Positions 28,448-39,330 of a DNA stretch of 64,000 nucleotides are shown one piece after another. The stretch spans positions 25,440-89,439 of the forward strand of contig JANYGB010000053.1 of NCBI GenBank assembly GCA_025359445.1. Reading direction: 5' to 3'. The notes below the pieces were generated by a model that did no database searches, was not told the DNA's origin, and worked only from the letters and a program-made list of their open reading frames with translations. This DNA comes from Sphingomonadaceae bacterium (GTDB lineage Bacteria; Pseudomonadota; Alphaproteobacteria; Sphingomonadales; Sphingomonadaceae). The stretch's first letter is position 1, and every line of letters starts with the position of its first letter. Made by a program: the position numbers and the translations under genes.

Positions 28448-29086
28448 TTAGCGGTTGCGGGCGCGCTGCTTGTCGGCTTCGGCTTGTGCCTTGGCTCGGT
28501 CCGCTTCCGCCTTGTCGCGCGCGGCTTGGGCTTCGAGTGCGGCGAGTGCGGCCGGGGTCACCTCGCGCGCTGGATAAGGACAACCGCGCGCTTGTCCGTA
28601 GCCCTTGAGGAACGAGCGCCGCGCGGTCCCGGCCTCGACTGCGTCATCGACCTTGCGCTGGTGCGAATTGGCCCCGCTGACTTCGCGGATGATCCCGCGA
28701 AATGGAATGAACGAGCCGACTGCGGCCTGCGCTACCCGGCCTGCGCTCAGTTTCTCCGCACGGTCCTGCGGAATATCGCGGTCGGGGCCGAGGACCATAT
28801 CGAGCTCGCTAACCCGGGTCGAGATTTGCGCGCAGGTCCTGACCCCGGCCATGTCGTAAGGATCGGCCACCGCAGCTTCGAGCACCGGGGGGATTTTGCC
28901 GTTGCGCAGGCCCAGGTCGCTGACCGGGGTGGCGACCACATCGACCGCGTTGACGTTTTTGTCCCTGATCGAGCGCGGCTGGGCTTGCTTGTCCTGCGCC
29001 GCAGCGGGCAGCGCGCCGACCATGCAAGTGGCAAACAGCGCGGCTGTGAACAGGCGCAGGGCGGGTGGTGCGGTGACAGTGGACAT
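28448..29086 (-). CDS. Exported conserved hypothetical protein with charged helical tail
   Basis: A signal peptide (APPALRLFTAALFATCMVGALPAAAQ) leads into a domain with RDKNVNAVDVVATPVSDLGL and a conserved-looking FIPFRGIIREVSGANSH segment. It ends in an Ala/Lys/Arg/Asp-rich helix (AQAARDKAEADRAKAQAE). This pattern is familiar from sphingomonad periplasmic proteins of unknown function. ATG 29086 is used instead of the track start (29104) because it begins the signal peptide. It lies between lldD and the zinc metallopeptidase on the same strand. Confidence 0.7.
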   Translation of the reverse strand: MSTVTAPPALRLFTAALFATCMVGALPAAAQDKQAQPRSIRDKNVNAVDVVATPVSDLGLRNGKIPPVLEAAVADPYDMAGVRTCAQISTRVSELDMVLGPDRDIPQDRAEKLSAGRVAQAAVGSFIPFRGIIREVSGANSHQRKVDDAVEAGTARRSFLKGYGQARGCPYPAREVTPAALAALEAQAARDKAEADRAKAQAEADKQRARNR

Positions 29087-29140
29087 GCACCCGTAACGGG
29101 CCAACCGCCCAAGCGTTCCTGCCGCGCGCCGAACTGAGCG

Positions 29141-30013
29141 CTATTGCTTCATATAGACGTCGCAGACGGCATCGTCGGTGCCTTGCATCCCGCGCCGCAG
29201 GGCATCCATCCGCTGCGCGCTCGATCCGTGGGTGAACGCAGCTTCATTGGGATTGCGCCCGGCGCTACGCATCAGGTTGTCATCGCCGATCTGGTGCGCA
29301 GCGTTCAGCCCGCTTTCCATGTCGCCCTTGTCGAGCCGGTCCTTGTTCTTGCCGGCCCAGATCCCGGCGTAGCAATCGGCCTGCAGCTCAAGCCGCACCG
29401 AAAGCTGGTTGGCCGCGCGCGGGTTTTGCTGCTGCGCGCTGCGGATTTGATCGGAAACCCCGGTCAGCTTCTGGATGTGGTGACCGTATTCGTGCGCAAT
29501 CACATAATCGCGCGCGAATTGCCCGGTTGCCCCCAGTTCCTGGTCCATCTGCCGGTAGAAATCGGTGTCGAGGTAGATCTTCTTGTCCTCGGGGCAATAG
29601 AACGGTCCCATCGCGCTTTGCGCCGAACCGCAGCCCGACGAGCCGACGTTCTGGTAAAATACCAGCCCCGGCGGCTGGAACTTTATGTTGGAGGCGGCGA
29701 AAATCGGCTGCCAGGTCTTGTTGAGCGACGACAGCGCGTTGCACGATTCGAGGCTGGCTTGATCGACCTTACAGCTTTCGCTGGCGTTAGTCCCGGCAAC
29801 CGGGCCGCCACTCTGCTCTTGCGGGGCAACCTGCTGCAAGCCGCCCAGCATTTGCCCGGGATCGACCCCGAGGAAATAGGAAAGAACCAGCGCTATCACC
29901 AGTGTTCCGCAGCCAACTTGCCCGCCGCGCCCGACCGGGAATCCGCCGCCGCCGCTGCTGCTGCGCTGGTCTTCGACATTAACCGAATTGGGATCGAATT
30001 CATCAAGGCGCAT
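29141..30013 (-). CDS. Neutral zinc metallopeptidase (YpfJ family), membrane-anchored
   Basis: The 290-aa protein starts MRLDEFDPNSVNVEDQRSSS, has one hydrophobic segment (VGCGTLVIALVLSYFLGV) anchoring it to the membrane, and contains the zinc-binding HEYGHH motif in YVIAHEYGHHIQKLTG. A distal Glu ligand candidate lies in LQADCYAGIW. A GPFYCPEDKKIYLDTDFY segment upstream is typical of the YpfJ/neutral zinc metallopeptidase family, whose role is unknown. The track start at 30526 is 171 codons too long and crosses the divergent SDR gene; ATG 30013 matches the family N-terminus. Confidence 0.9.
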   Translation of the reverse strand: MRLDEFDPNSVNVEDQRSSSGGGGFPVGRGGQVGCGTLVIALVLSYFLGVDPGQMLGGLQQVAPQEQSGGPVAGTNASESCKVDQASLESCNALSSLNKTWQPIFAASNIKFQPPGLVFYQNVGSSGCGSAQSAMGPFYCPEDKKIYLDTDFYRQMDQELGATGQFARDYVIAHEYGHHIQKLTGVSDQIRSAQQQNPRAANQLSVRLELQADCYAGIWAGKNKDRLDKGDMESGLNAAHQIGDDNLMRSAGRNPNEAAFTHGSSAQRMDALRRGMQGTDDAVCDVYMKQ

Positions 30014-30098
30014 CGGTCTCTCTCCTTGGGCTGGACAATTGTCTGCCAAGCCGCAATGGCACCAGCATAGCGGAAATTTCAAGCACTTGGAGTCGGAT

Positions 30099-30854
30099 AT
30101 GAGCCTTGCCGGGAAACGTGCACTGGTCACCGGATCGACTTCGGGGATTGGTCTGGCGATTGCCCGCGCGCTGAAAGCCGATGGCGCCGAGGTGGTGCTG
30201 TCGGGGTTTGGCGAGCCGGACGCCATCGCCGCACTGTGCGATGAATTGAACGCGCAGCACATCGCCGCTGACCTGTCGCGCCGCGACGGGGTCGAGGCCT
30301 TGATGGCCGGAGCGGGGCCGATCGACATCCTCGTCAACAACGCGGGCATGCAGCACGTTGCGCCGGTGGATGAGTTTCCGGTCGACAAGTGGGACCAGAT
30401 CATCGCGCTTAACCTGACTGCGGCGTTCGATGCCTGTCGGCTGGCGATCCCGCACATGAAAGCGGCCGGCTGGGGCCGGATCATCAACACCGCGAGCGCG
30501 CATTCGCTGACCGCCTCGCCGTTCAAAAGCGCCTATGTCGCGGCCAAGCATGGCCTTGCCGGATTGACCAAGACAATCGCGCTGGAACTCGCGACCCAGC
30601 GCATCACCGCCAACTGCATAAGTCCGGGCTATGTCTGGACGCCGCTGGTCGAGAACCAGATCCCCGGAACGATGGCGGCCCGCGGGCTGACCCGCGAACA
30701 GGTCATCAACGATGTGCTGCTGCAGCGCCAGCCAACCAAGCAGTTCGTCCAGCCCGAAGATGTCGGCGCGATGGCCGCGTTCCTGTGCGGCGATGCTGCG
30801 GCGCAGATCACCGGCAGCAACATCAGCATGGATGGCGGCTGGACCGCCGAATGA
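30099..30854 (+). CDS. bdhA: 3-hydroxybutyrate dehydrogenase (SDR)
   Basis: The product MSLAGKRALVTGSTSGIGLA has the TGxxxGIG motif, NNAGMQHVAPVDEFPVDKWD, the catalytic Ser in NTASAHSLTASPFKSAYVAAK with the Y-x3-K, and the C-terminus GSNISMDGGWTAE. The NNAG-QHV and HSL-ASP-KSAYVAAKHG motifs are characteristic of D-3-hydroxybutyrate dehydrogenases, which interconvert 3-hydroxybutyrate and acetoacetate in ketone-body/PHB metabolism. ATG 30099 has GGAG about 8 nt upstream; the track start 29988 lies in the divergent gene. The length (251 aa) is slightly under the 258-262 aa usual for the family. Confidence 0.88.
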   Translation: MSLAGKRALVTGSTSGIGLAIARALKADGAEVVLSGFGEPDAIAALCDELNAQHIAADLSRRDGVEALMAGAGPIDILVNNAGMQHVAPVDEFPVDKWDQIIALNLTAAFDACRLAIPHMKAAGWGRIINTASAHSLTASPFKSAYVAAKHGLAGLTKTIALELATQRITANCISPGYVWTPLVENQIPGTMAARGLTREQVINDVLLQRQPTKQFVQPEDVGAMAAFLCGDAAAQITGSNISMDGGWTAE

Positions 30855-30966
30855 TCCGCCTGGCATGAAAGCCCGGAGTAGCTTTCCTGCCACCGGCTCG
30901 TACTATCGCAATGCGTATCGCATATCGCGCTTGCGAGATTGGGGCAATTGGTGTGATTAGACCGCG

Positions 30967-32460
30967 ATGAAGCGTTTCTCTTCAGCGATGAGCCGATTGC
31001 TCCTTTGGGTGCTTACAGCCGCGCTGACGCTTGACCCGATCGCTGCTGCTTCGCGCCAGGATAGAGAAGCTGCTGCGCTGCGCCTGCAACTGCTGGGCCA
31101 TATCACCGAACTCGCCAGCGATGCCTATGCGGGGCGCGAACCGGGGACCGAGGGTGAGGCCAAGTCGCTGCGCTACATTGGCCAGCATTGGTCAGATAGT
31201 GGGTTGGTCTCGGGCACCAACGATCCGGGCCACCCGTGGTTCGCGCCAGTAACGTTGGTCGGCCGCCGGCCCGATACTCACCGGGCGGTTTTTTCACGCA
31301 AAGGCAAGCGCGTGTTTGTGGCGCAGGACCAGGTGTTGGTGATCACTTCGGGCAAGCGTGCGCTGATCGAGAACGCTCCGCTGCTGTTCGTGGGCACCGG
31401 GGCAGTCATTCCGCCGCGCGCTGATCTCGCTGGCCGGGTGGCACTGCTGCTCGACGGCGGGCGGGAGGACAGCACCCGGCAGAGCGCGTTGCTCGCTGCC
31501 GGAGCGTCAGGCGTGCTGACCGTGCTTGACGGCGATCGAAGCTTTGATCACGTCGCAGCGCAGCGCGGGCGAGAAGGCTTCGCGCTGGCTGGAGCGGAAC
31601 TCGGCGGCGATATCGATGCATTTATCTCGGCGACAGCCTTGGGTGGAGTCCTGACGGGATCGAAGCAGACCCTCGCCAGTCTGACTTCGGCAGCCGCCGC
31701 ACCCAATTTCGCGCCGATGCCGCTGGATCTTGCCGTATCGCTTGAGGCAACCAGTCGCGAGACCCGTATCCACACGCACAATGTAATCGGCAAATTGCCG
31801 GGCAAGCGGCCCGAACTGGGCGCGGTGTTACTGGTGGCGCACTGGGACCATTTCGGAACCTGCGCGCAGCCGCCCGCCGAGCATCTGATCTGCAATGGCG
31901 CAATCGACAACGCCAGCGGCGTCGCGGTGCTGATCGAGGTTGCCCGGAGGCTTGCCAAAGGCCCGCAGCTTGATCGCGATGTCTATTTCCTTGCCACGAC
32001 CGCCGAAGAGCTTGGGCTGCTCGGGGCGCAAGCCTTTGCCGAAAACCCGCCAATCCCGCTGGCGCAAATTGTCGCCGCGTTCAACATTGACAGCGTTGCG
32101 CTTGCTCCGGCCGGCCAGCCGTTCGGCGTGGTTGGCAAGGGTCTGACCGGGCTTGACCTGCAAATCGCTACGGTCGCCAAGCAGCAAAAAAAGAAAGTCG
32201 TGCTCGACGAGAAAGCCAACGTTTACGTCAAGCGGCAGGATGGCTGGGCGTTGTTGCAACACGATGTGCCCGCAGTGATGGTCTCGAGTTCTTGGTCGGA
32301 CCTGGGCTTGGTGGAACATTTCTTCGAGACCGATTACCACCGCCCGAGCGATGTGGTGCGGCCCGGACTGGAATTGGGCGGGGCGGCCGACGATGTCGAA
32401 TTTCTAACCGCGCTGGTGCGCTGGTTCGGCGATCCGAAGAAAGTACCCCGGCGGCCCTAG
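30967..32460 (+). CDS. M28-family zinc aminopeptidase with PA domain, exported
   Basis: A signal peptide (MSRLLLWVLTAALTLDPIAAAS) precedes a helical segment containing YAGREPGTEGEAKSLRYIGQ, a PA (protease-associated) insert around residues 120-200 (PPRADLAGRVALLLDGG), and the M28 catalytic core: LLVAHWDHFG (His), CNGAIDNASGVAVLIEVARR (bridging Asp), TTAEELGLLGAQAF (catalytic and metal Glu) and FETDYHRPSDVV (final His). It is expected to trim peptides in the periplasm or outside the cell. It lies 57 nt before guaB, but a shared promoter is not evident. Confidence 0.92.
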   Translation: MKRFSSAMSRLLLWVLTAALTLDPIAAASRQDREAAALRLQLLGHITELASDAYAGREPGTEGEAKSLRYIGQHWSDSGLVSGTNDPGHPWFAPVTLVGRRPDTHRAVFSRKGKRVFVAQDQVLVITSGKRALIENAPLLFVGTGAVIPPRADLAGRVALLLDGGREDSTRQSALLAAGASGVLTVLDGDRSFDHVAAQRGREGFALAGAELGGDIDAFISATALGGVLTGSKQTLASLTSAAAAPNFAPMPLDLAVSLEATSRETRIHTHNVIGKLPGKRPELGAVLLVAHWDHFGTCAQPPAEHLICNGAIDNASGVAVLIEVARRLAKGPQLDRDVYFLATTAEELGLLGAQAFAENPPIPLAQIVAAFNIDSVALAPAGQPFGVVGKGLTGLDLQIATVAKQQKKKVVLDEKANVYVKRQDGWALLQHDVPAVMVSSSWSDLGLVEHFFETDYHRPSDVVRPGLELGGAADDVEFLTALVRWFGDPKKVPRRP

Positions 32461-33984
<1,524 letters not shown>

Positions 33985-33987
33985 ACC

Positions 33988-35160
33988 ATGACCCCCGCCG
34001 CGCGCGTCCAGTCGGCGATCGACCTGCTTGACCTGATCATCGCCGCAGCACGCGGGCAGGGGGCGAGCGCAGACCGGATCGTCGCCGAATGGTTCAAGAC
34101 CCGCCGCTATATGGGCAGCGGTGATCGGCGTGCGGTGCGCGAACTGGTTTACGGCGCGGTGCGCGCTTGCGGGGAAATTCCGCTCAGCGGCCGCGCGGCT
34201 ATGCTGCGGCTGGGGCAGTGGGATCCGGTGATACTGACCCTGTTCGATGGGTCGCCGCATGCGCCCAAACCGATTGAGCCAGACGAGCCGGTAGCCGTTG
34301 GCGGCATAGCGCCGCGCTGGCTGGAGGAGAAGCTGGCACACAGCGGAATTGCCGGAGACGAGGCCGCGGCCTTGCTCGGGCGCGCGCCGCTCGATCTACG
34401 GATCAACAATCTGAAAGGAGAAGTCGGCGAACTGCCGGTCGCCGGTGAACCAACACAGGCTCCCGGCGCGTTGCGTTTCCCCGCCGGAACCCCGGTCGAG
34501 CATTGGGATGCCTACAAAAGCGGACAGATCGAGGTTCAGGACACCGGCTCGCAGCTGTGCTGCATGGCGGTGGCCGCGCGGCCCGGCGAAATTGTGGTCG
34601 ATCTCTGCGCCGGGGCCGGGGGCAAGACCCTCGCGCTCGCCGCTGCGATGGACAACAAAGGGCGGCTGATTGCGGCCGATACCGATCGCGGGCGGATGTC
34701 GCGGCTAGCCCCGCGTGCCGAACGGGCCGGGGCAATGATCATCGAGACCAGGCTGCTCAATCCTGGGCGTGAGGCAGACGTGTTAGCCGATCTGGCGGGC
34801 AAGGCCGATGCCGTGCTGGTCGATGCGCCGTGCTCGGGCACCGGCACCTGGCGGCGCAATCCCGAGGCGCGCTGGCGGTTGAACGGGGCCGAACTGGCGC
34901 GGCTGACGGCACTGCAAGCGCGGCTGCTCGATCTTGCGGCCACGCTGGTCAAATCCGGCGGGCGGCTGCTCTACGTCACTTGTTCGCTGCTCGACGCAGA
35001 GGGTGCCGATCAAGCTGAGGGATTTCTCCAACGGCACCCCGATTGGCGCGCACGAATGCCGGATGTGCCTGCCGGAATCCCGCGCGGGCGGGGCCTGCGG
35101 CTGACCCCTTTGCATGACGCAACCGACGGATTTTTCATCGCCTGTTTTGTTTCGCCATGA
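33988..35160 (+). CDS. rsmB: RsmB-family 16S rRNA (cytosine-C5) methyltransferase
   Basis: The Rossmann SAM site is VDLCAGAGGKTLALAAAMDN, and the two m5C catalytic motifs are present: VLVDAPCSGTGTWRRNPEAR (Cys of motif IV) and LLYVTCSLLDAEGADQAEGF (nucleophile TC of motif VI). The N-terminal region (YMGSGDRRAVRELVYGAVRA) corresponds to the NusB-like helical domain, shorter than in E. coli RsmB. It should methylate C967 of 16S rRNA or an equivalent site. Its TGA overlaps a potential ATG of the next ORF (35157), but the better start of that gene lies further down. Confidence 0.9.
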   Translation: MTPAARVQSAIDLLDLIIAAARGQGASADRIVAEWFKTRRYMGSGDRRAVRELVYGAVRACGEIPLSGRAAMLRLGQWDPVILTLFDGSPHAPKPIEPDEPVAVGGIAPRWLEEKLAHSGIAGDEAAALLGRAPLDLRINNLKGEVGELPVAGEPTQAPGALRFPAGTPVEHWDAYKSGQIEVQDTGSQLCCMAVAARPGEIVVDLCAGAGGKTLALAAAMDNKGRLIAADTDRGRMSRLAPRAERAGAMIIETRLLNPGREADVLADLAGKADAVLVDAPCSGTGTWRRNPEARWRLNGAELARLTALQARLLDLAATLVKSGGRLLYVTCSLLDAEGADQAEGFLQRHPDWRARMPDVPAGIPRGRGLRLTPLHDATDGFFIACFVSP

Positions 35161-35198
35161 TAACAGAGCCGCAAATGCTAACGCTCAAGGAGCAGATC

Positions 35199-35708
35199 AT
35201 GCGTTATACTCCGGCCGCCCTGGCGCTCGCACTGGCGGCGTTGCTTACGGCCAGCACTGGCTTTGGCGCACCGCCCGTCCCGCTCGATCCGCGGGCCGGT
35301 GCGTTGGTCCAGCAAGGCCGCACCGCCCTGTCGGCGGGCAGTATCGAGGACGCGGTAGCCGATTTCGAAGCGGCACTGGCGATCCAACCGGGGCATGTTG
35401 CGATTTACCTCAACCTCGCTGAAGCAGCGCGCAAGGAGGGCATGCAGGGCAAAGCATTGCGCTATTACCGCGTGGCCATGAAGCTCGATCCCACCAACCA
35501 GTACGCCATCGCCGGTGAAGGTGAAGCGCTGGTTGAAAAGGGCGCGGTCGAGAAGGCCAAGCTTAACCTCGCGCGGCTTGAACAGCTGTGTGGCAGCAAA
35601 TCATGTGCGCCAGCGCAAACCTTGAGCGCAGCCATCGCGCGCGGCCCGGCGCCCCCCGTGGTGACGGCGGCGCAAATCGAAGTGAAGCCCGAAGTGACGA
35701 GCAACTGA
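35199..35708 (+). CDS. Periplasmic TPR-repeat protein
   Basis: A signal peptide (MRYTPAALALALAALLTASTGFG) is followed by about three tetratricopeptide units (VQQGRTALSAGSIEDAVADFEAALAI, HVAIYLNLAEAARKEGMQGKALRYYRVAMKL, AIAGEGEALVEKGAVEKAKLN) and a CGSKSCAPAQ pair of cysteines. TPR domains mediate protein contacts; no partner is evident. ATG 35199 has AAGGAG 6 nt upstream and starts the signal peptide, so it is preferred to the track's ATG 35157, which merely overlaps the rsmB stop. Confidence 0.82.
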   Translation: MRYTPAALALALAALLTASTGFGAPPVPLDPRAGALVQQGRTALSAGSIEDAVADFEAALAIQPGHVAIYLNLAEAARKEGMQGKALRYYRVAMKLDPTNQYAIAGEGEALVEKGAVEKAKLNLARLEQLCGSKSCAPAQTLSAAIARGPAPPVVTAAQIEVKPEVTSN

Positions 35709-35711
35709 CCG

Positions 35712-36212
35712 TCAGATCAAATCGCGAAATTCATCCAGAACAGTGCGATAAACCCGTTTCTTGAATGGAACGATAAGGTCTGGCAGCAACTCGGGATCGA
35801 CCCATTTCCAGTCCTCGAACTCGGCTGGATCATGCGCGTCAAGCCGGATGTGGTTGTCGTCCCCACCAAACCGCGCGAGCACCCAGTGCTGCCGCTGGCC
35901 GCGAAAGCGCCCTTTCCATAACTTGCCGATCAGATCTTCGGGCAAGTCATAAAACAATTCCTCGCGGGTCTGCGCGAGCAAGGTGACGTGTTCGGGTAAG
36001 ACCCCGGTCTCTTCGGTCAATTCGCGGTACGCGGCGGCGTGGATGTCCTCGCCTTCATCAATTCCGCCCTGCGGCATCTGCCAATAGACGCCGCCTTCAT
36101 CTGGCTGGCCGCGGGTATCGATCCGCCGGCCGACAAAAACCAGTCCCTGGCCGTTGACCAGCATGACCCCGACGCAGGGGCGGTACGGAAGATTGGCTGT
36201 TTCATCGCTCAT
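35712..36212 (-). CDS. rppH: RNA pyrophosphohydrolase (Nudix)
   Basis: The Nudix box GGIDEGEDIHAAAYRELTEETGV (G-x5-E-x7-REUxEExGU) is intact, within a domain beginning YRPCVGVMLVNGQGLVFVGR and containing the RppH-typical GVYWQMPQGG and RFRGQRQHWVLARFGGDD stretches. RppH removes pyrophosphate from 5' ends of mRNA to trigger decay; it also hydrolyses dinucleoside polyphosphates. It is convergent with the TPR gene, stops 3 bp apart. The length of 166 aa is normal. Confidence 0.95.
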   Translation of the reverse strand: MSDETANLPYRPCVGVMLVNGQGLVFVGRRIDTRGQPDEGGVYWQMPQGGIDEGEDIHAAAYRELTEETGVLPEHVTLLAQTREELFYDLPEDLIGKLWKGRFRGQRQHWVLARFGGDDNHIRLDAHDPAEFEDWKWVDPELLPDLIVPFKKRVYRTVLDEFRDLI

Positions 36213-36244
36213 CGCCGCGCCCTTGGCCGATCAGCGCACAAACA

Positions 36245-37180
36245 TCAACGCCCCAACATCAACTTCATTGCACCCATGATCTTTTCCATGTCCGCCTGCG
36301 CGCTGGGCAAGGCCTTACGCGTGGTGGAAAAGTCGTGGGTCAGCCCGGCCAGGTGCAGATAGAGCGTATCGACCCCCGCTTCGACCAGCTTGGTCGCCAT
36401 CCGGCGACCTTGATCTTGCAGCGGATCGAGACCCGGAGTGGCGACAATGGCCGGGCACATGCCCTTTGCATCGGCGAGCAGCGGGAAGGCGCGCGGGTTG
36501 CCGCTTTCAGGCTCATATAGTGCGTAAAACCAGTCCATCGCGGCTTTCGTGAGGAAATGCCCTTCGGCAAAAGTTTCCATCGAGCCGTCCTGCGATTCGT
36601 CGGTCGCGGGATAGAGCAGAACCTGCAGCAGCATCGGCGCAGCGGCCGGCTGGTCGCACAGGGCGCGCGCGGTGACCGTGGCGAGGTTGCCCCCAGCGCT
36701 GCCGCCGATCGTGACGAGGCCCGTGACCGTGCGGCCCAATTCGGTCGGGCTTGCGGCGAGCCAGCGCGCGGCGGCCTCGCAATCATCGGGCGCGGCGGGG
36801 AAGGGCGCTTCGGGCGCGAGCCGGTAGTCGACCGCCAGCACCGGCAGATCGAGCACGTGCGACAATTCGGTGCACAGTGAATTATGCGTATCGAGATCCC
36901 CGATCACATAGCCGCCGCCGTGGAAAAACAGGATGACGGGTGAAGGCTCGCGGCTCTCACGCACATCGTAGAACCGCACCGGGATCGGGCCTGCGGGTCC
37001 TGGGCAAGTCAGGTCCTTGATCACCGCCATGGGCCGCGGATCGGCTTCGGTCATGGCTTTGAGCGCCAGGTAACCGGCGCGCTGTTCCACCGGGATCATC
37101 GCCTCTGGCGCGGGCATGGAGTTGATCAGCGCAAGGAATCCGGCGACTTCCGGGCGCACATAAATCGAATCGTCGGCCAA
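36245..37180 (-). CDS. Alpha/beta hydrolase of the HSL-type esterase family
   Basis: The hormone-sensitive-lipase signature VILFFHGGGYVIGDLDTHNS (oxyanion HGGG) and a nucleophile elbow VTIGGSAGGNLATV (GxSAGG; the usual GDSAGG has Asp replaced by Gly) are present. The acid lies probably in the ATPGLDPLQDQGRRM segment and the His in YLHLAGLTHDF. The 311-aa enzyme is cytoplasmic in appearance and should cleave short acyl esters. It is divergent from korA; the 200-bp gap contains no other gene and presumably both promoters. Confidence 0.87.
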   Translation of the reverse strand: MADDSIYVRPEVAGFLALINSMPAPEAMIPVEQRAGYLALKAMTEADPRPMAVIKDLTCPGPAGPIPVRFYDVRESREPSPVILFFHGGGYVIGDLDTHNSLCTELSHVLDLPVLAVDYRLAPEAPFPAAPDDCEAAARWLAASPTELGRTVTGLVTIGGSAGGNLATVTARALCDQPAAAPMLLQVLLYPATDESQDGSMETFAEGHFLTKAAMDWFYALYEPESGNPRAFPLLADAKGMCPAIVATPGLDPLQDQGRRMATKLVEAGVDTLYLHLAGLTHDFSTTRKALPSAQADMEKIMGAMKLMLGR

Positions 37181-37380
37181 TTGGAAATCCTCTCTTTTTG
37201 TGGTTTAAACGAGAGGTTAAATGGCGAATTGCCACTTGACTAGGGCGTTCCACACTTCTCTTGTCGAGCAGCAAATTGGCGGCGCAGCAGTTTTTCTTGA
37301 TTGCGCCGCATCACGTGAGGGGACAAGGCGCGCCGGGCAGCCAGATATGGCCGCTTTATCGCGCCTCGCAAGGAAGATAC

Positions 37381-39330
37381 ATGGCCAGCCTAGTCGCCGA
37401 ACCCGAAGTCTCCGTTTCCAACCACCCCGAAGCCGTTGTCGTCAGGTTCGCCGGGGATTCGGGCGACGGGATGCAGCTGACCGGCGGGCAGTTCACGCTT
37501 TCCAGCGCGCTGGCGGGCAACGATTTTGCGACTTTCCCCGACTTTCCCGCCGAAATTCGCGCGCCGCAGGGCACGCTGTTCGGGGTTTCGGCGTTCCAGA
37601 TCAACTTCGGCTCGACCGACATCGAGACCGCAGGTGACGCGCCCGATGTGCTGGTGGCGATGAACCCGGCGGCGCTCAAGACCAATGTCGATGCGCTCAA
37701 GCCCGGCGGCCTGATCATCGCCGACACCGGCGAGTTCACCAAGCGCAACCTCGACAAGGCGAAGTACGATGTCAGCCCAATCGACGATGGCAGCCTGGCC
37801 AAATGGCAGGTGCTGGCCTTCGATATTTCCGCGCTGACGATGGAATCGGTCAAGCCGTATGGGCTGGGCAACAAGGAAGCGCTGCGCTGCAAGAACATGT
37901 GGACGCTCGGCCTGGCGCTGTGGATGTTCGACCGTGAGCGCGAGCCCTTGATCGACTGGCTCAAGGCCAAATTCGTCAAGCTGCCGGTGCTGGCCGATGC
38001 CAACATTGCGGCGCTCAACGCCGGACATGCCTATGGCGAGACCGCTGAGCTGGGCGGGCAATTGCACAAGGTTCACGTCGATCCGGCGGCGGCGAAGGCG
38101 GGGCTGTACCGCACGATCACCGGCGCGGAATCGGTCGCCTTGGGACTGGTCGCTGGCGCGCAGCTGGCGGGTCTCGAGATGTTCTTCGGCGGCTACCCGA
38201 TCACGCCCGCCAGTTCGATCCTGCACAGCCTTGTGCGGCTCAAGGAATTTGGCGTCACCACTTTCCAGGCCGAGGATGAAATCGCCGCCATCGGGGCCGC
38301 GATCGGCGCGAGCTATGCGGGCAAGCTGGGGGTGACCTCCAGCTCGGGTCCCGGCATCGCGCTCAAGACCGAGGCAATGGGCCTCGCGGTGATGACTGAA
38401 CTGCCCTTGGTGATCGTCAATTCGCAGCGCGGCGGGCCCTCGACCGGGCTCCCGACCAAAACCGAGCAGAGCGACCTTTATCAGGCAATCTACGGCCGCA
38501 ACGGCGACACTCCGATCCCGGTGGTCGCGGCGTGTAGCCCGTCTGACGCGTTCGACTGCGCGATTGAGGCTTGCCGCATCGCCACCCAGTACATGACCCC
38601 GGTGATCCTGCTGACCGACGGCTATATCGCCAACGCGGCCGAACCGTGGCTGGTCCCCGATCCCGCGAGCTATGCGCCGTTCCCGGTGACCTTCCTGACG
38701 GAGCGTAACGGCCCGGACGGCACGCTGCTGCCCTATGCCCGCGACGACAAGGGCGCCCGGCCGTGGATCAAGCCGGGCACGCCCGGCCTGACGCACCGGA
38801 TTGGCGGGATCGAGAAAAACCCCGGCACTGGCAACCTCGATTACAGCCCTGGGGCGCACCAGACCATGACCGATGCGCGCAAGGCCAAGGTCGATGGAAT
38901 TGCGAACTCCATCCCCGCGCAGACCGTGGCCTTGGGCGAAACCAGCGGCAAGCTCGCGGTGGTCGGCTGGGGCAGCAGCTTCGGCCCGATCCACCAGGCG
39001 GTGCGCCGCGCCCGCGCCAAAGGCATTGACGTCAGCCACATCCACGTCCGCCACGTCTGGCCGCTCCCGGCAAATCTGGGTGACTTGCTACGGGGTTACG
39101 AGCACATCATCGTCCCCGAGATGAACACCGGCCAGTTCAAGACAGTGCTGCGCGATCAGTTCCTCGTCGACGCGAAACCGCTCAACAAGACCAGCGGGCA
39201 GCCGTTTGCGATCGCCGAAATCGAAGCCGCGATCGCCACCTATTTCGACGGGGCACCCAGCAACGCCGGCGGCGGCGAAGTGCCGCCTAACGCCGCGCAG
39301 CTGCCCAGCATTGAGAGCGCCAACCCATGA
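37381..39330 (+). CDS. korA: 2-oxoacid:ferredoxin oxidoreductase subunit alpha (2-oxoglutarate type)
   Basis: This is a fused gamma-alpha subunit: the N-terminal gamma domain (VVRFAGDSGDGMQLTGGQFT, then DFPAEIRAPQGTLFGVSAFQ) is followed by the alpha domain (GNEAVALG-type TGAESVALGLVAGAQLAGLE, YPITPASSILHSLVRLKEFG, FQAEDEIAAIGAAIGASYAG, SSSGPGIALKTEAMGLAV). It catalyses CoA-dependent decarboxylation of 2-oxoglutarate (or a related 2-oxoacid) with ferredoxin. ATG 37381 begins the conserved region with AAGGAAG upstream; the track start adds 40 unrelated residues. korB overlaps by 4 nt (ATGA). Confidence 0.93.
   Translation: MASLVAEPEVSVSNHPEAVVVRFAGDSGDGMQLTGGQFTLSSALAGNDFATFPDFPAEIRAPQGTLFGVSAFQINFGSTDIETAGDAPDVLVAMNPAALKTNVDALKPGGLIIADTGEFTKRNLDKAKYDVSPIDDGSLAKWQVLAFDISALTMESVKPYGLGNKEALRCKNMWTLGLALWMFDREREPLIDWLKAKFVKLPVLADANIAALNAGHAYGETAELGGQLHKVHVDPAAAKAGLYRTITGAESVALGLVAGAQLAGLEMFFGGYPITPASSILHSLVRLKEFGVTTFQAEDEIAAIGAAIGASYAGKLGVTSSSGPGIALKTEAMGLAVMTELPLVIVNSQRGGPSTGLPTKTEQSDLYQAIYGRNGDTPIPVVAACSPSDAFDCAIEACRIATQYMTPVILLTDGYIANAAEPWLVPDPASYAPFPVTFLTERNGPDGTLLPYARDDKGARPWIKPGTPGLTHRIGGIEKNPGTGNLDYSPGAHQTMTDARKAKVDGIANSIPAQTVALGETSGKLAVVGWGSSFGPIHQAVRRARAKGIDVSHIHVRHVWPLPANLGDLLRGYEHIIVPEMNTGQFKTVLRDQFLVDAKPLNKTSGQPFAIAEIEAAIATYFDGAPSNAGGGEVPPNAAQLPSIESANP

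Noticed and set aside
37390-39054. 554-aa minus-strand ORF opposite korA (and similar ones opposite korB, guaB, nspC and lepA)
   Set aside because: Antisense shadows of well-identified genes; low-complexity Asp/Arg/Gly-rich translations.
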